Both the position numbers and the translations under genes were made by a program. A DNA stretch of 64,000 nucleotides from Saprospira grandis DSM 2844 (GTDB taxonomy: Bacteria; Bacteroidota; Bacteroidia; Chitinophagales; Saprospiraceae), in NCBI RefSeq assembly GCF_000275825.1, contig NZ_JH719942.1, positions 1,911,013 through 1,975,012 on the forward strand, read 5' to 3'. Positions 42,781 through 52,156 of the stretch are shown here, in pieces. Under the pieces are notes generated by a model. That model was given only the letters and a program-made list of their open reading frames with translations, was not told the DNA's origin and ran no database searches. Within the stretch, counting starts at the first letter, position 1. Each line of letters opens with the position of its first letter.

Positions 42781-45700
42781 ATGAACCAATATCAGACGCT
42801 ACTCCATAAACTAGATGCGTTTATTCGAAAATACTATCTCAATAACTTGATCCGAGGCAGCTTGCATAGCTTGGCCCTAGTTTCAGTTATTTGGGTGACC
42901 TTTGTGCTTTTAGAGCATTATGTATTTACGTCTTCGGTCTCCTCTATGGCTTTCCGCAAAAGCTTGTTTTATAGCTTTGTGGCCTTGGCGGGCCTAGGAC
43001 TTAGCTATTGGGTCATTTGGCCTTTGCTGCAATATTTCCGTTTGGGTAAGGTGATTTCTCATGAGAAAGCCGCCCAGATTGTGGGCCAGCACTTTAGCAA
43101 TGTGCAAGACAAGTTGCTCAATGTGTTACAGCTCAACCAACAGGCGAAGGCAGAAAATAGCGCTTTGTTGCTAGCCGCCATCAACCAAAAAACAGTAGAA
43201 TTGGCCCCCGTGCCTTTTCAAAAGGCGATTGATTTGCGCAAAAATCGCAAGTATTTGCGTTTTGTGCTGCCCCCTTTGTTTATCTTCTTTGGGCTGTTGG
43301 TCTTTTCTAATATTGTACAGAATAGTACGGGCCGCATCCTCTCTAATAATCAAGAGTTTGAGCGCCAAGCACTCTTTGGTTTTGTTCCCCGCAATTTGGA
43401 CCAAAAACTACTGCAATATGAAGACTTTGAACTTATTGTAGATATTGAAGAAAAAGGCGCTCTGCCCGCAGAGGTCTTTATTGAGGTGGATAATTATCAG
43501 TTTAAGATGGAGAAACTGAACCCCACCCAATTTCGCTATACCTTCCCCAAGGTCCAAGAAGATCTTAATTTCCGCTTTCAAGCCAATGGCTTTAGCTCTA
43601 AGAGCTATAGCATGAACGTTTTGGAAAAACCCAATTTGCTGAATTTCCAAACCGCCCTAGATTTTCCTGCCTATACGGGCCGAAAAGATGAAACCCTAGA
43701 CAATGTAGGCGACCTAGTGGTCCCAGCAGGCACTAAAGTAGAATGGTTGTTTGCCGCCAACTTTACCGATGAGCTAGGCGTTCGCTTTGCTGGAGAAGAA
43801 CGCCAAGAAGCCGAACGCTCTGGCCGCCAAAACTTTAGTTTCAAACGCCAACTACAAGCCGATGGTAGCTATAAAATTTACCTCTCTAATGCTAAATTGC
43901 CTATGGGCGATTCTCTAAATTATAGTATTACCGTTATTCCCGATCTCTACCCCCAAATTGAGATGGAAAAGTTTGCCGATAGCACCGATAGCAAATTGAT
44001 GTATTTTGCTGGCTCGGCCTCTGATGATTATGGCCTAAATAGCCTCGCTTTTCATTATACGATTGAGCGAGATGGAAAAATCTTGCGCCAAGAAAGAGAC
44101 CCCCTGCCCATCCGCAGCAATAAGCAAACAACTTATCGCTATACCCTTAATTTGCGTAATATGGGCCTAGAACCCGGCGATAAACTTAGCTACTATTTCC
44201 AAGTTTGGGATAATGATGGCGTGCAAGGGAGCAAGTCTTCTAAAACCAGCAGAATGGTTTACCAAATGGCTACCGTAGAAGAAATGAAGGCCCAAGAAGA
44301 AAAAAATGATCAAGCCATAAAATCTGATTTGGAAGAAGCCCTAGCCGAAATAGAAAAACTCAAAAGAGAAATTAAAAAGGCTAAGGAAAATGTATTGCAG
44401 AAAAATGAGCTCAATTGGCAAGACCGCCGAGAAATTGAAAAGCTCATCCAACAGCAAAAAGAAACACAGGAGAAAATCCAAAATGCCGAGCAGAATTTCC
44501 AAGAAAATAAAGAGCAGCAAGAACAGTATCAACAAGCCGATGAAGAATTGCTCAAAAAACAGGAAATGATCGAAGAGCTTTTTGAAGAGGTGATGTCTGA
44601 TGAGATGAAAGAACTCTTTGAAAAGATGGAAGAGATGCTAGACAAAATGGATAAAAATGAGGTCCTCGAACAACTCGAAAATATGGAGATGAACGAGGAG
44701 GAAGTAAAAGACGAATTGGACCGCATGCTTAGCCTCTTCAAGAAAATGGAGCTGGAAAAAGAAATGATAGACGCCAAAGAAGAACTCGAACAATTGGCCG
44801 AAGAACAAGAAGAATTGGCCAAGGAAACCGAGCAAAAAGAAGGTGAACAACAATCTGCCGAAGAGCAAAAAGAACTAGAGGAAAAGCAAGAAGAAATCAA
44901 CGAGAAGTTCGAAGAGATTCAGGACAAAATGGATAAGGCCAAAGAGAAAAACGAAGAACTCGATCAGCCAATGGAAATGGAGAATGAAGACCTCAAGGAA
45001 CAGAAAAAAGAAGCCCAAGAAAATCTTCAAAATTCTTCGGACCAACTTAAAAAGAAGCAGAATAAACAGGCGGCTAAGTCCCAGAAAAGCGCAGCCAAAA
45101 AAATGAAGGAAATGGCCAAAGAAATGGGCGAAATGATGGGCGAAGGCCAAATGAAACAAATGGAGCAAGATGTAAAAGCGATGCGCCAATTGCTAGAAAA
45201 TTTAGTCGACCTCTCTTTTGACCAAGAAGCCCTAATCGATGAGGTACAGGCCACCCTGCCCAATACGCCCAAATATGTCAAGCTGGTCCAAAAACAATAT
45301 AAAATCAAAGACGATTTTAAACAGGTGGAGGATAGCTTGCAAGCCCTAGCCAAAAGAGTTTACCAACTCGAAAGCTTTATTACCGAAAAGGTCAATGATA
45401 CCAAAAAGACCCTGAATAAAGGCATCGACCTGCTGGAGGAACGCCAAAAACGCCCCGCTATGGTCCAACAACAATATAGTATGACCTATATCAATGACCT
45501 AGCCCTGATGCTTAGCGAATCGATGAACCAAATGCAACAGCAAATGGCTAGCGAAATGGCCGGTGAACAAATGTGCGAAAAACCCGGCAGCCAAGGTAAA
45601 CCCGGTAGCCAAGGCCAAGGAAAGGGCGAAGATGGTAGCCAACCCAATATGGGCGGTATGAAGGAGATGCAGAAAGGCCTGCAAGAACAACTCAAAAAGC

Positions 45701-46158
45701 TAGAGCAAATGATGAAAAATGGCCAGTCGCCCTCTAGTAAACAGTTTGCAGAAATGGCCGCCAAACAAGCCGCTATCCGCAAAGCTATGGAGAAAATGAA
45801 ACGCGAACTCCAAGAAAAAGGCAAGGGCGGCGGAAAAGAACTGCAAGATATTATTGACCAAATGGATAAGGTGGAAACTGACCTAGTCAATAAACGCCTA
45901 CCCTCTGATATCAATAAACGCCAACAAGATATCCTCAGCCGTATGCTCGAACATGAAAAGGCCCAAAGAGAAAGAGAATACGACGACCAAAGACGAGCCG
46001 AACGACCCAATGAAGAATTACCCAAAAATATGCCCCCCGCAATGGAGGAATACCTCAAAGAAAGAGAGGGGCAAGTGGAACTCTTCCGGACCGTTTCGCC
46101 TAACCTCAAACCCTATTACAAGAAAAGAGTAGAAGGCTATTTTAGAGCCCTCAGATAA
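42781..46158 (+). CDS. DUF4175-type large coiled-coil membrane protein
   Basis: 1125 residues. Three membrane helices near the N-terminus (about 28-47, 60-80, 158-178), the last two flanking a helical loop. A mainly beta periplasmic-type region covers about 185-495. From about 500 to 1090 the protein is extremely rich in Glu, Lys, Gln and Met (EEMKAQEEKNDQAIKSDLEE and similar), predicted as continuous coiled coil, with a short Gly/Ser-rich break around 935-960. This organisation matches the DUF4175 proteins of Bacteroidota, whose role is unknown; a link to the cell envelope is likely. Transcribed alone, ending in a terminator. Confidence 0.85.
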   Translation: MNQYQTLLHKLDAFIRKYYLNNLIRGSLHSLALVSVIWVTFVLLEHYVFTSSVSSMAFRKSLFYSFVALAGLGLSYWVIWPLLQYFRLGKVISHEKAAQIVGQHFSNVQDKLLNVLQLNQQAKAENSALLLAAINQKTVELAPVPFQKAIDLRKNRKYLRFVLPPLFIFFGLLVFSNIVQNSTGRILSNNQEFERQALFGFVPRNLDQKLLQYEDFELIVDIEEKGALPAEVFIEVDNYQFKMEKLNPTQFRYTFPKVQEDLNFRFQANGFSSKSYSMNVLEKPNLLNFQTALDFPAYTGRKDETLDNVGDLVVPAGTKVEWLFAANFTDELGVRFAGEERQEAERSGRQNFSFKRQLQADGSYKIYLSNAKLPMGDSLNYSITVIPDLYPQIEMEKFADSTDSKLMYFAGSASDDYGLNSLAFHYTIERDGKILRQERDPLPIRSNKQTTYRYTLNLRNMGLEPGDKLSYYFQVWDNDGVQGSKSSKTSRMVYQMATVEEMKAQEEKNDQAIKSDLEEALAEIEKLKREIKKAKENVLQKNELNWQDRREIEKLIQQQKETQEKIQNAEQNFQENKEQQEQYQQADEELLKKQEMIEELFEEVMSDEMKELFEKMEEMLDKMDKNEVLEQLENMEMNEEEVKDELDRMLSLFKKMELEKEMIDAKEELEQLAEEQEELAKETEQKEGEQQSAEEQKELEEKQEEINEKFEEIQDKMDKAKEKNEELDQPMEMENEDLKEQKKEAQENLQNSSDQLKKKQNKQAAKSQKSAAKKMKEMAKEMGEMMGEGQMKQMEQDVKAMRQLLENLVDLSFDQEALIDEVQATLPNTPKYVKLVQKQYKIKDDFKQVEDSLQALAKRVYQLESFITEKVNDTKKTLNKGIDLLEERQKRPAMVQQQYSMTYINDLALMLSESMNQMQQQMASEMAGEQMCEKPGSQGKPGSQGQGKGEDGSQPNMGGMKEMQKGLQEQLKKLEQMMKNGQSPSSKQFAEMAAKQAAIRKAMEKMKRELQEKGKGGGKELQDIIDQMDKVETDLVNKRLPSDINKRQQDILSRMLEHEKAQREREYDDQRRAERPNEELPKNMPPAMEEYLKEREGQVELFRTVSPNLKPYYKKRVEGYFRALR

Positions 46159-46185
46159 ATGTAGTTAGTGGATAGAATTCTCCCC

Positions 46186-46218
46186 AAGGAGCCCCGCAAT
46201 CGCAGGGCTCCTTTTTTT
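46186..46218 (+). terminator. Intrinsic terminator
   Basis: AAGGAGCCC pairs with GGGCTCCTT, then T5 or more, 28 bp after the DUF4175-type gene. Confidence 0.85.
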
Positions 46219-46238
46219 GTCCAACTAACCGCATCTAG

Positions 46239-46380
46239 AATTTTGGGCGAAGCCCAAAATGGCCTAGGGGCCTGTAAGGGGGGCCGAAGGCCAGACCAAG
46301 GAGCGAAGCGACGCAGGGCCGAGCAGACCTGCGAGCCCTGCAAGGGCCCGGCCGCCAAAGGCGGCAGGCCCCCAAAAAAA
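46239..46380 (-). repeat. Mosaic palindromic repeat R17, type B-like
   Basis: TTTTTTTGGGGGCCTGCC end at the right. Arms CCGCCTTTGGCGG, GTCGCTTCGCTCC and GGCCTTCGGCC. The far end is a TTTTGGGCGAAGCCCAAAA hairpin. It is a deviant copy: the usual CATCGCTAGGCC is reduced to CCCCTAGGCC. Confidence 0.8.
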
Positions 46381-46595
46381 AGGTTACAAAAACTAGATTA
46401 ACTTTAAATGAGGATTAGGTTTATTTCAGATGAAGTGAAGCTTAATTAGTTGTTAAGCAAAATATTATTTTGATGAAATTGAGTAGCTAAAGATAATAGG
46501 CAATTAACGAGCAGTTAAAGAGAAAAGACTTCCTTTGTAGGCAAATAGTCCCCCCAAGTATCAAATCGACTTTTCTCAACTCCAAATTTTACCTA

Positions 46596-48173
46596 ATGAA
46601 ACATCTTCGCATTCTCTCTTTCTTGCTGCTGCTGAGCAGCCTGATTTTTACGGCCTGCAAAAAAGAGGAAAACAATTCGGGCATCTCGGGCAGCCTAATC
46701 GATAGCAATGGCGATGCCCTAGCAGGCGTGAGCGTGACGGTTTATGACCTAGATGGGGCAGAGGTCGCAACGACTAGCTCCGCCGCCGATGGCCGCTATT
46801 CTATTGAAGGAACAAGCAACGGAAGTATCGAGTTTATGAAGCTGGCTTACCGTACTGTCGAGCAAAGTTTGAATGGCGAAGAGGAGCAAGTTATTAACGC
46901 TTCTTTGCAAGATGATGCCTTTGTCTCTAGCTATTTTACGACCGCCAATAATCTAGTCGATAGCAGCGCAGGCATTTTCCAAAGCAACTCAGTTTTGCCC
47001 GCTAGCAGCCTCAGTTTTGGTACGCAAGCCGTACTAAATGATAACTGGTTTGTCTCTACAAACTTCAAAGGAGCCCTAGATCCCAATAGCACGGCCTGGT
47101 ACGATGGCTGGTCTTTTTATAGCCGAATTGTGGCCGGAAATACAACTTCTGCCGCCCTGCCCACAGCTCGCCCGAGCCGCACAATTAGCGATAGCCTAAT
47201 GCAAAATGCCGCCGATTCGGTCTATTGGAGCAAGGATACAATTTATGTTTTGGAGGGCTTCGTTTTTGTCAGTAGCGGCCAAACGCTCTTCATCGAAGAA
47301 GGGACCATTGTCCAAGGAAAGGCTGGCTCTGGCGCCGATGCTTCTGCCCTGATTGTGGCCTCAGGCGGCAAGTTGATGGCTGAAGGAACCGCCAGCGAAC
47401 CTATCATTTTTACCTTTGAAGGCGACCAAGGCGGAACCGCCGCTACCGAACGTGGCCGCTGGGGCGGACTCATCGTTCTCGGTAAGGCTAGCCTCAATTC
47501 TACGCCCGGCCAAACCCAAATTGAAGGGATTCCTAGCTCGGAAAGCCGTGGCCTTTATGGCGGAACCCTAGACAATGATAATTCTGGCGTGATTCGCTAT
47601 GTTTCTATCCGCCATGGTGGCTCAAATATTGGCGCCGATAACGAAATTAACGGCCTTACACTTGGAGGGCTAGGCTCCGGAACAACTATCGAATATGTCG
47701 AGGTGATCGGCAATAAGGACGATGGTATCGAGTGGTTTGGCGGCACCGTAGATGCCAAATATCTCATCTCCGCTTTCTGCGCCGATGATGCCCTAGATTA
47801 TGATGAGGGCTACCGTGGCCGCAATCAGTTTGTGATCGTTCACCAAAATGAAAATCCCAATGATGATGCCGACCGTGGCGGCGAACATGATGGCGGTACC
47901 AACCCCGAAACCGCTACGCCCTACGCCACGCCCACTTTCGCCAACGCCACTTTTGTGGGCAATCCCAACAGCCGCGCCATTACTTTTCGAGACAATGCCG
48001 GCGGCCAATATTATAACTCTATTTTTAGCGGCTTTGACCGAGGCATCGATATCGAGGACCTGATCGGCCAAGAGCAAGATAGCTACAAACAATGGCAAGA
48101 TGGCAACCTCAAAATCGAGGGCTGTATCTTCCACAATATCAATGCGAGCAACATCTTCCGCACATCCAATTAA
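46596..48173 (+). CDS. Beta-helix lipoprotein with CNA-B-like N-terminal domain
   Basis: 525 residues with lipoprotein signal MKHLRILSFLLLLSSLIFTAC (Cys 21) followed by KKEE. Residues about 30-105 form a carboxypeptidase-regulatory-like domain (ISGSLIDSNGDALAGVSVTV, DGRYSIEG). The C-terminal 330 residues read like a right-handed beta-helix: LFIEEGTIVQG, ALIVASGGKLMAEGT, GRWGGLIVLGKA, LGGLGSGTTIEYVEVIGN, NDDGIEWFGG-type turns with Asp-rich loops. It should be surface- or periplasm-anchored. It precedes a TonB-dependent receptor in the same direction (244 bp gap with a terminator and R18), which suggests that the two work together in uptake, though they may be transcribed separately. Confidence 0.85.
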   Translation: MKHLRILSFLLLLSSLIFTACKKEENNSGISGSLIDSNGDALAGVSVTVYDLDGAEVATTSSAADGRYSIEGTSNGSIEFMKLAYRTVEQSLNGEEEQVINASLQDDAFVSSYFTTANNLVDSSAGIFQSNSVLPASSLSFGTQAVLNDNWFVSTNFKGALDPNSTAWYDGWSFYSRIVAGNTTSAALPTARPSRTISDSLMQNAADSVYWSKDTIYVLEGFVFVSSGQTLFIEEGTIVQGKAGSGADASALIVASGGKLMAEGTASEPIIFTFEGDQGGTAATERGRWGGLIVLGKASLNSTPGQTQIEGIPSSESRGLYGGTLDNDNSGVIRYVSIRHGGSNIGADNEINGLTLGGLGSGTTIEYVEVIGNKDDGIEWFGGTVDAKYLISAFCADDALDYDEGYRGRNQFVIVHQNENPNDDADRGGEHDGGTNPETATPYATPTFANATFVGNPNSRAITFRDNAGGQYYNSIFSGFDRGIDIEDLIGQEQDSYKQWQDGNLKIEGCIFHNINASNIFRTSN

Positions 48174-48188
48174 GTCAGTTTTGTATAG

Positions 48189-48220
48189 GCTCAGCGTCTT
48201 TTAGGCGCTGGGCTTTTTTT
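48189..48220 (+). terminator. Intrinsic terminator
   Basis: GCTCAGCG pairs with CGCTGGGC (one G-T), then T7, 16 bp after the lipoprotein stop and before R18. Confidence 0.8.
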
Positions 48221-48226
48221 ATGATG

Positions 48227-48344
48227 TTTTGGGGCCTCCGCAGCAAGCTGCGGCGCTACGTTCCAGGGCTCGCAGGTCTGCTCGGCCCTGCGGCCTAACG
48301 GCCTTGGTCTGCGGCTTCGCCGCCCCCTTTCACATCGCTAGGCC
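48227..48344 (+). repeat. Mosaic palindromic repeat R18, type B
   Basis: TTTTGGGGCCTCC start just after a terminator. Arms GCAGCAAGCTGC, GGCCTAACGGCC and GCGGCTTCGCCGC; ends CATCGCTAGGCC. Open in frame with the TonB receptor gene, producing a false N-terminal extension. Confidence 0.88.
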
Positions 48345-48417
48345 AAATGGAAGCTCTGCGCTTTGCGCCCTGCCCCCGGCAAGATATCCTTTCCGCTTTT
48401 TTCAATATGTATGGATT

Positions 48418-51330
48418 ATGAAACAATTTTCACTACTTATTTTTCTGCTTTTCATTAGCCTGAGCCTAAGTCAGGCACAAGAAAAAACCGCTATGGCCAG
48501 CATTAGCGGCAAGGTCCTAGAGGCCAGCTCTGCCTATCCCGTGATTGGGGCCATGGTCTTTCTGCCCGAGCTCAATATTGGCGTGGTCACTAATTTTGAA
48601 GGAGAGTACCGCCTGCCCAATTTGCCCGCAGGCAGCTATAAGTTGCAATGCTCTTATTTGGGCTTTAGTACGCAAACCGTAGAAAATATTAGCTTAGCCC
48701 AGGGCCAAAGTTTCCAATTAGATTTCTCTCTGCAAGAAGAAGCCTTGGCCCAAGATGAAGTGGTGATCGAGGCCAAGCAAATCCGAAATACAGCCAATGC
48801 CTTGCTCACCATAAAAAGACAGTCTTCTCAGGTTTTGGATGGGGTCTCGGCTGCAGAAATTAAAAAAACTGGAGATAATGATGCCGCCGCCGCTATGCGC
48901 CGAATTACAGGCGTTACGGTAGAAGGAGGTAAGTATGTTTATGTGCGTGGACTAAGCGATCGCTATAGCAAAACGACACTAAATGGGGCCGAAATCCCCA
49001 GCCTAGACCCTAACCGCAATTCGGTCCAAATGGACCTTTTTCCCGCTAACCTCATTGATAATATTCTGGTCTATAAATCATTTAGCCCTAATCTTTATGG
49101 CGACTTTACTGGGGGCTATATCGATATTGAGACCAAGGATTTTCCAGAACGCTTTAGTATCAACGCCAGCTTGTCCACTTCTTACAATACGGTTTCTAGC
49201 TTCAATCCCAATTTGAATAGCTATGCGGGAAGCAGCACAGACCTGCTTGGCTTTGATGATGGCCTTCGCCAATTACCATCTAGCATCCCCCATATCGAAG
49301 AGGGCCAATTGCCCGAGTTTGAACCCAACAGCTCCGCCAATTTTAATGCAGCAGATGCACAGCAGATCGCCGCCGCTAGCCGCAGCTTTGCCAATAATTG
49401 GAAGCAGTCGGGCCGTAGCCGCTTCCTCAATAGCCGAGCGTCTTTTTCTATTGGTAATCAAAAAAAGTTGTTTGGCAAACCCCTAGGCTTTATTGCCTCA
49501 ATCAGTTATAGCCAGCAGGCTAGCGGCTATACCAATGGAAATTATGGAATTTATGAGCTAGGCGGCAATAGCCAAAGCACCAACCGCCTGACTTCTCAGC
49601 TTCAATTGGAGGAGCAGCTGGGCCAAGATGAAACCCTTTGGGGAGCCATGCTAGGCGCTAGCTACAAACTGAATAAAAATAATCAGCTTCGCCTAACCGT
49701 TTTGCGTAACCAAAGCGCAACTTCTACCACCCGCTATGCCGAAGGGACCAAGTTTAGAGATGATCCCGATGATGTTTTTATTAGCCAATCTTGGCGGTTT
49801 TTAGAGCGCAGTTTAGGCAGCTACCAATTGGGCGGAAAACATTTTATCCCCAAATGGAAAAACCTAGAGATCAAATGGCAGAGCGCCTATTCGCTTTCTG
49901 CCCAAGATGAACCCGATCTGCGCTATTTTACTTATCGCTATCGGCCCGATCAAGACCGCTATTTTCTGAAGTTGAGTAGCGATAATAGCCCCAGCCGCTT
50001 TTATCGAGAAATGAATGAAAACACTTGGTCCAACCGACTTGATTTTAGTTTGCCTTACAAACAATGGAATGGCCTTTCGGCCAAGCTGATGGCCGGCGCC
50101 AGCTATAATAGAAAAGCTAGAACCTTTAGAGAAAATCGCATTGTCTTTCAGCAATCGGGGATTGTGGCCTTTAATGGCAATTTGACAGATTATTTTGCCG
50201 AGGACCAATTGCTCCAATATGATGCAGGCGAAAACCAATGGGCCAATAATGGCCAAGGCCTGTATGCCGATTCTGATATTGATCTACAAAATAGCTATGA
50301 TGCCCAACAAGATGTTTTGGGCCTCTACCTCATGACGGAATTGCCCCTAACGAAGAAGTTGCGCTTGATCACGGGCCTAAGAATGGAACAAACTAGCCTG
50401 AGCATGCTTTCTCTAGATCCCGCTTTACAAGCTATTGATTCTTTGCATTTGGACCAATCTTCTCCTTTGCTCGAAAATTTGGACCTCTTGCCTGCGCTTA
50501 GCCTAAACTATGAGTTGAACGATAAAATGAAGTTGCGCTTTGCCTATTCTAGAACCTTGGCCCGGCCTAGTTTTAGGGAGTTGGCGCCCTACACCAACTT
50601 TGATGTAGATGGGGGCTATCTTTTGGCGGGCAACCCTAACTTGCAGCGCAGCCTCGCCGATAACATGGATCTGCGCTATGAGTTTTACCCCAGCTTTGCC
50701 GAATTGATTTCGCTTACGGGCTTTTTTAAGCAGTTTTACAATCCTATCGAGCGCACTTTTAATCCCACCGCCCCCAACTCAGAGATTACTTTCCGTAATG
50801 TAGAAGAGGCCCAAATTATAGGGCTAGAGCTAGAGCTGCGCAAAAACTTAGGCTTTATTGCTGCTTCGCTCAAGGACTTTAGCTTGGCGGCCAATTTTTC
50901 CTATATCTACTCGGCCACTAAAATTGATCCTTTAGAGTTAGCCGAGATTCGGGCTACTGTGGCCGATGCTAAGGATAGCCGCCCCATGTTTGGCCAATCG
51001 CCTTATTCGGCCAACTTCCTTTTGGCCTATAAAAATGATTATGGCACAACGGCTAATCTCGTTTTTAATGTTATTGGTCCCCGCATTTCCTTAATTGTTC
51101 GTGGAGGCACCCCCAATGTATATGAGCAGCCTGTTCCCCTTTTGGGTTTCAATTTGGCGCAAGAGCTAGGCAAGGGCTTCCGTCTGAGCTTGCGGGCAAA
51201 CAATCTTTTGGGCAGCCGCTACCAAGAATCTTTGGAGTATAAAGGCCAAGAATACTTTATTCAGCGCTATGATTTGGGCCGAAGCTTTTCTTTGGGCGTC
51301 AATTATCGCTTTAATCGAGCCGCCGAATAG
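48418..51330 (+). CDS. TonB-dependent outer-membrane receptor
   Basis: 970 residues from ATG 48418, giving the signal peptide MKQFSLLIFLLFISLSLSQAQ; the 63 upstream codons are R18. A CarboxypepD_reg-like domain covers about 28-110 (SISGKVLEASSAYPVIGAMVFL, GEYRLPNLPAGSYKL). The plug follows, with RRITGVTVEGGKYVYVRGL and NILVYKSFSPNLYGDFTGGYIDI. The rest is a 22-strand-type barrel with alternating aromatic strands, ending FSLGVNYRFNR with the terminal aromatic girdle. It should take up a large or scarce nutrient using TonB. The upstream beta-helix lipoprotein is its likely partner; no SusD-like protein is present. Unit X begins at the base after its stop. Confidence 0.93.
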   Translation: MKQFSLLIFLLFISLSLSQAQEKTAMASISGKVLEASSAYPVIGAMVFLPELNIGVVTNFEGEYRLPNLPAGSYKLQCSYLGFSTQTVENISLAQGQSFQLDFSLQEEALAQDEVVIEAKQIRNTANALLTIKRQSSQVLDGVSAAEIKKTGDNDAAAAMRRITGVTVEGGKYVYVRGLSDRYSKTTLNGAEIPSLDPNRNSVQMDLFPANLIDNILVYKSFSPNLYGDFTGGYIDIETKDFPERFSINASLSTSYNTVSSFNPNLNSYAGSSTDLLGFDDGLRQLPSSIPHIEEGQLPEFEPNSSANFNAADAQQIAAASRSFANNWKQSGRSRFLNSRASFSIGNQKKLFGKPLGFIASISYSQQASGYTNGNYGIYELGGNSQSTNRLTSQLQLEEQLGQDETLWGAMLGASYKLNKNNQLRLTVLRNQSATSTTRYAEGTKFRDDPDDVFISQSWRFLERSLGSYQLGGKHFIPKWKNLEIKWQSAYSLSAQDEPDLRYFTYRYRPDQDRYFLKLSSDNSPSRFYREMNENTWSNRLDFSLPYKQWNGLSAKLMAGASYNRKARTFRENRIVFQQSGIVAFNGNLTDYFAEDQLLQYDAGENQWANNGQGLYADSDIDLQNSYDAQQDVLGLYLMTELPLTKKLRLITGLRMEQTSLSMLSLDPALQAIDSLHLDQSSPLLENLDLLPALSLNYELNDKMKLRFAYSRTLARPSFRELAPYTNFDVDGGYLLAGNPNLQRSLADNMDLRYEFYPSFAELISLTGFFKQFYNPIERTFNPTAPNSEITFRNVEEAQIIGLELELRKNLGFIAASLKDFSLAANFSYIYSATKIDPLELAEIRATVADAKDSRPMFGQSPYSANFLLAYKNDYGTTANLVFNVIGPRISLIVRGGTPNVYEQPVPLLGFNLAQELGKGFRLSLRANNLLGSRYQESLEYKGQEYFIQRYDLGRSFSLGVNYRFNRAAE

Positions 51331-51613
51331 GGGAGTCTGTTTGAAATTTTGTGTTTCTCCTTTTTGCTGCCTAGGGACAAGCCCCTAGGCTAGCTTTTTT
51401 AGACAGCCCTCTAAAGAGGGCCTTTGGATGAGGTCCTTCTCGGCAAGAACTACTTAGCCAGTCCGTCTATATCAATCTTTGAGGCCCTTTAGGGCTGACT
51501 CCATTGGATTAGCCTAGGGGCTTGTCCCTAGGCGACTATTGGCCAAATCCTGCTTTGAAGCACTAAGCTAAAGGCCCAAATTTTATTCTAATACACAAAA
51601 TCCCGAACAGTCC
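51331..51613 (-). mobile_element. MITE-like unit X, copy 2 (283 bp)
   Basis: Inverted relative to copy 1 at 14151-14420. Ends GGGAGTCTGTT and AACAGTCCC are inverted repeats; inner palindromes are at 51369-51390 and 51512-51533. GCCCTCTAAAGAGGGC and GCCCTTTAGGGC hairpins are kept. The middle differs where copy 1 has CTACTGATGTATAAGG. It starts at the base after the TonB receptor TAG. Confidence 0.75.
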
Positions 51614-51619
51614 CCTAGC

Positions 51620-51787
51620 CAGCTAGCAGCCAGACCTACTCAGCTAGCAGCCAGACCTACTCAGCTAGCAGCCAGACCTACTCAGCTAGCAGCCAGACCT
51701 ACTCAGCTAGCAGCCAGACCTACTCAGCTAGCAGCCAGACCTACTCAGCTAGCAGCCAGACCTAGCCAGCTAGCAACCAGACCTAAC
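51620..51787 (+). repeat. Tandem array, eight 21-bp units
   Basis: Unit CAGCTAGCAGCCAGACCTACT starts at 51620, 51641, 51662, 51683, 51704, 51725, 51746 and 51767. The first seven are near-perfect; the last has AACC for AGCC. No spacers. The period is exactly half that of the array at 13826. Confidence 0.92.
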
Positions 51788-51846
51788 TTTTGTCTTTTTT
51801 GATTTTGTTACATTATTTCTATTTTTAACAATTCACTAATAATTGG
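51785..51846 (+). repeat. AT-rich segment shared with 14078-14139
   Basis: Follows the array as in the first locus, from AACTTTTG to AATTGG, with GATTTTGTTAC conserved. Confidence 0.75.
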
Positions 51847-51864
51847 TCCTAAAATCCCTGTTTT

Positions 51865-51993
51865 TGCAGCCTAAAGGCCGCAGCCAATCCGGTTGGGCCC
51901 TGATCTTTCTCGCCGCAGGAGCTTAAAAGCCCCTGCTTCTGAGATAGAAGGCAAGGGCTTAGTTTTTTCAGGACCTGCGTGCAGGCCCAGATA
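51865..51993. repeat. Short palindromes beside R19
   Basis: GCAGCCTAAAGGCCGCAGCC, CAGGAGCTTAAAAGCCCCTG and CCTGCGTGCAGG. Same style as the cluster at 25429-25798. No gene. Confidence 0.6.
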
Positions 51994-52153
51994 GCAGGCG
52001 GCGAAGCCGCCGCAAAGGAGCGAAGCGACTGGCCTAGCGATGTGGAGGGGTGGCCGCAGGCCAGACCGAGGCGGCAAAGCCGCCGCAGGGCCGAGCGAAC
52101 AGCGAGCCCCGCAACGTAGCGCCGCAAGGCGAAGCCGCAGCGGAGGCCCCAAA
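51994..52153 (-). repeat. Mosaic palindromic repeat R19, type B
   Basis: TTTGGGGCCTCC end lies 4 bp from the stop of the MBL hydrolase gene. Arms GGCGGCAAAGCCGCC, GGCCGCAGGCC and GGCGGCGAAGCCGCC. Confidence 0.88.
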
Positions 52154-52156
52154 CCC

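Noticed and set aside
45486..46109. 207-codon antisense ORF over the DUF4175-type gene
   Set aside because: Ser/Ile/Cys-rich low-complexity translation of the reverse of Glu/Lys-rich codons.
48174..48417. Single operon transcript for the beta-helix lipoprotein and TonB receptor
   Set aside because: A terminator and repeat R18 lie between them; co-function is likely but co-transcription is not supported.
51620..51787. CRISPR array
   Set aside because: Perfect 21-bp tandem copies with no spacers.
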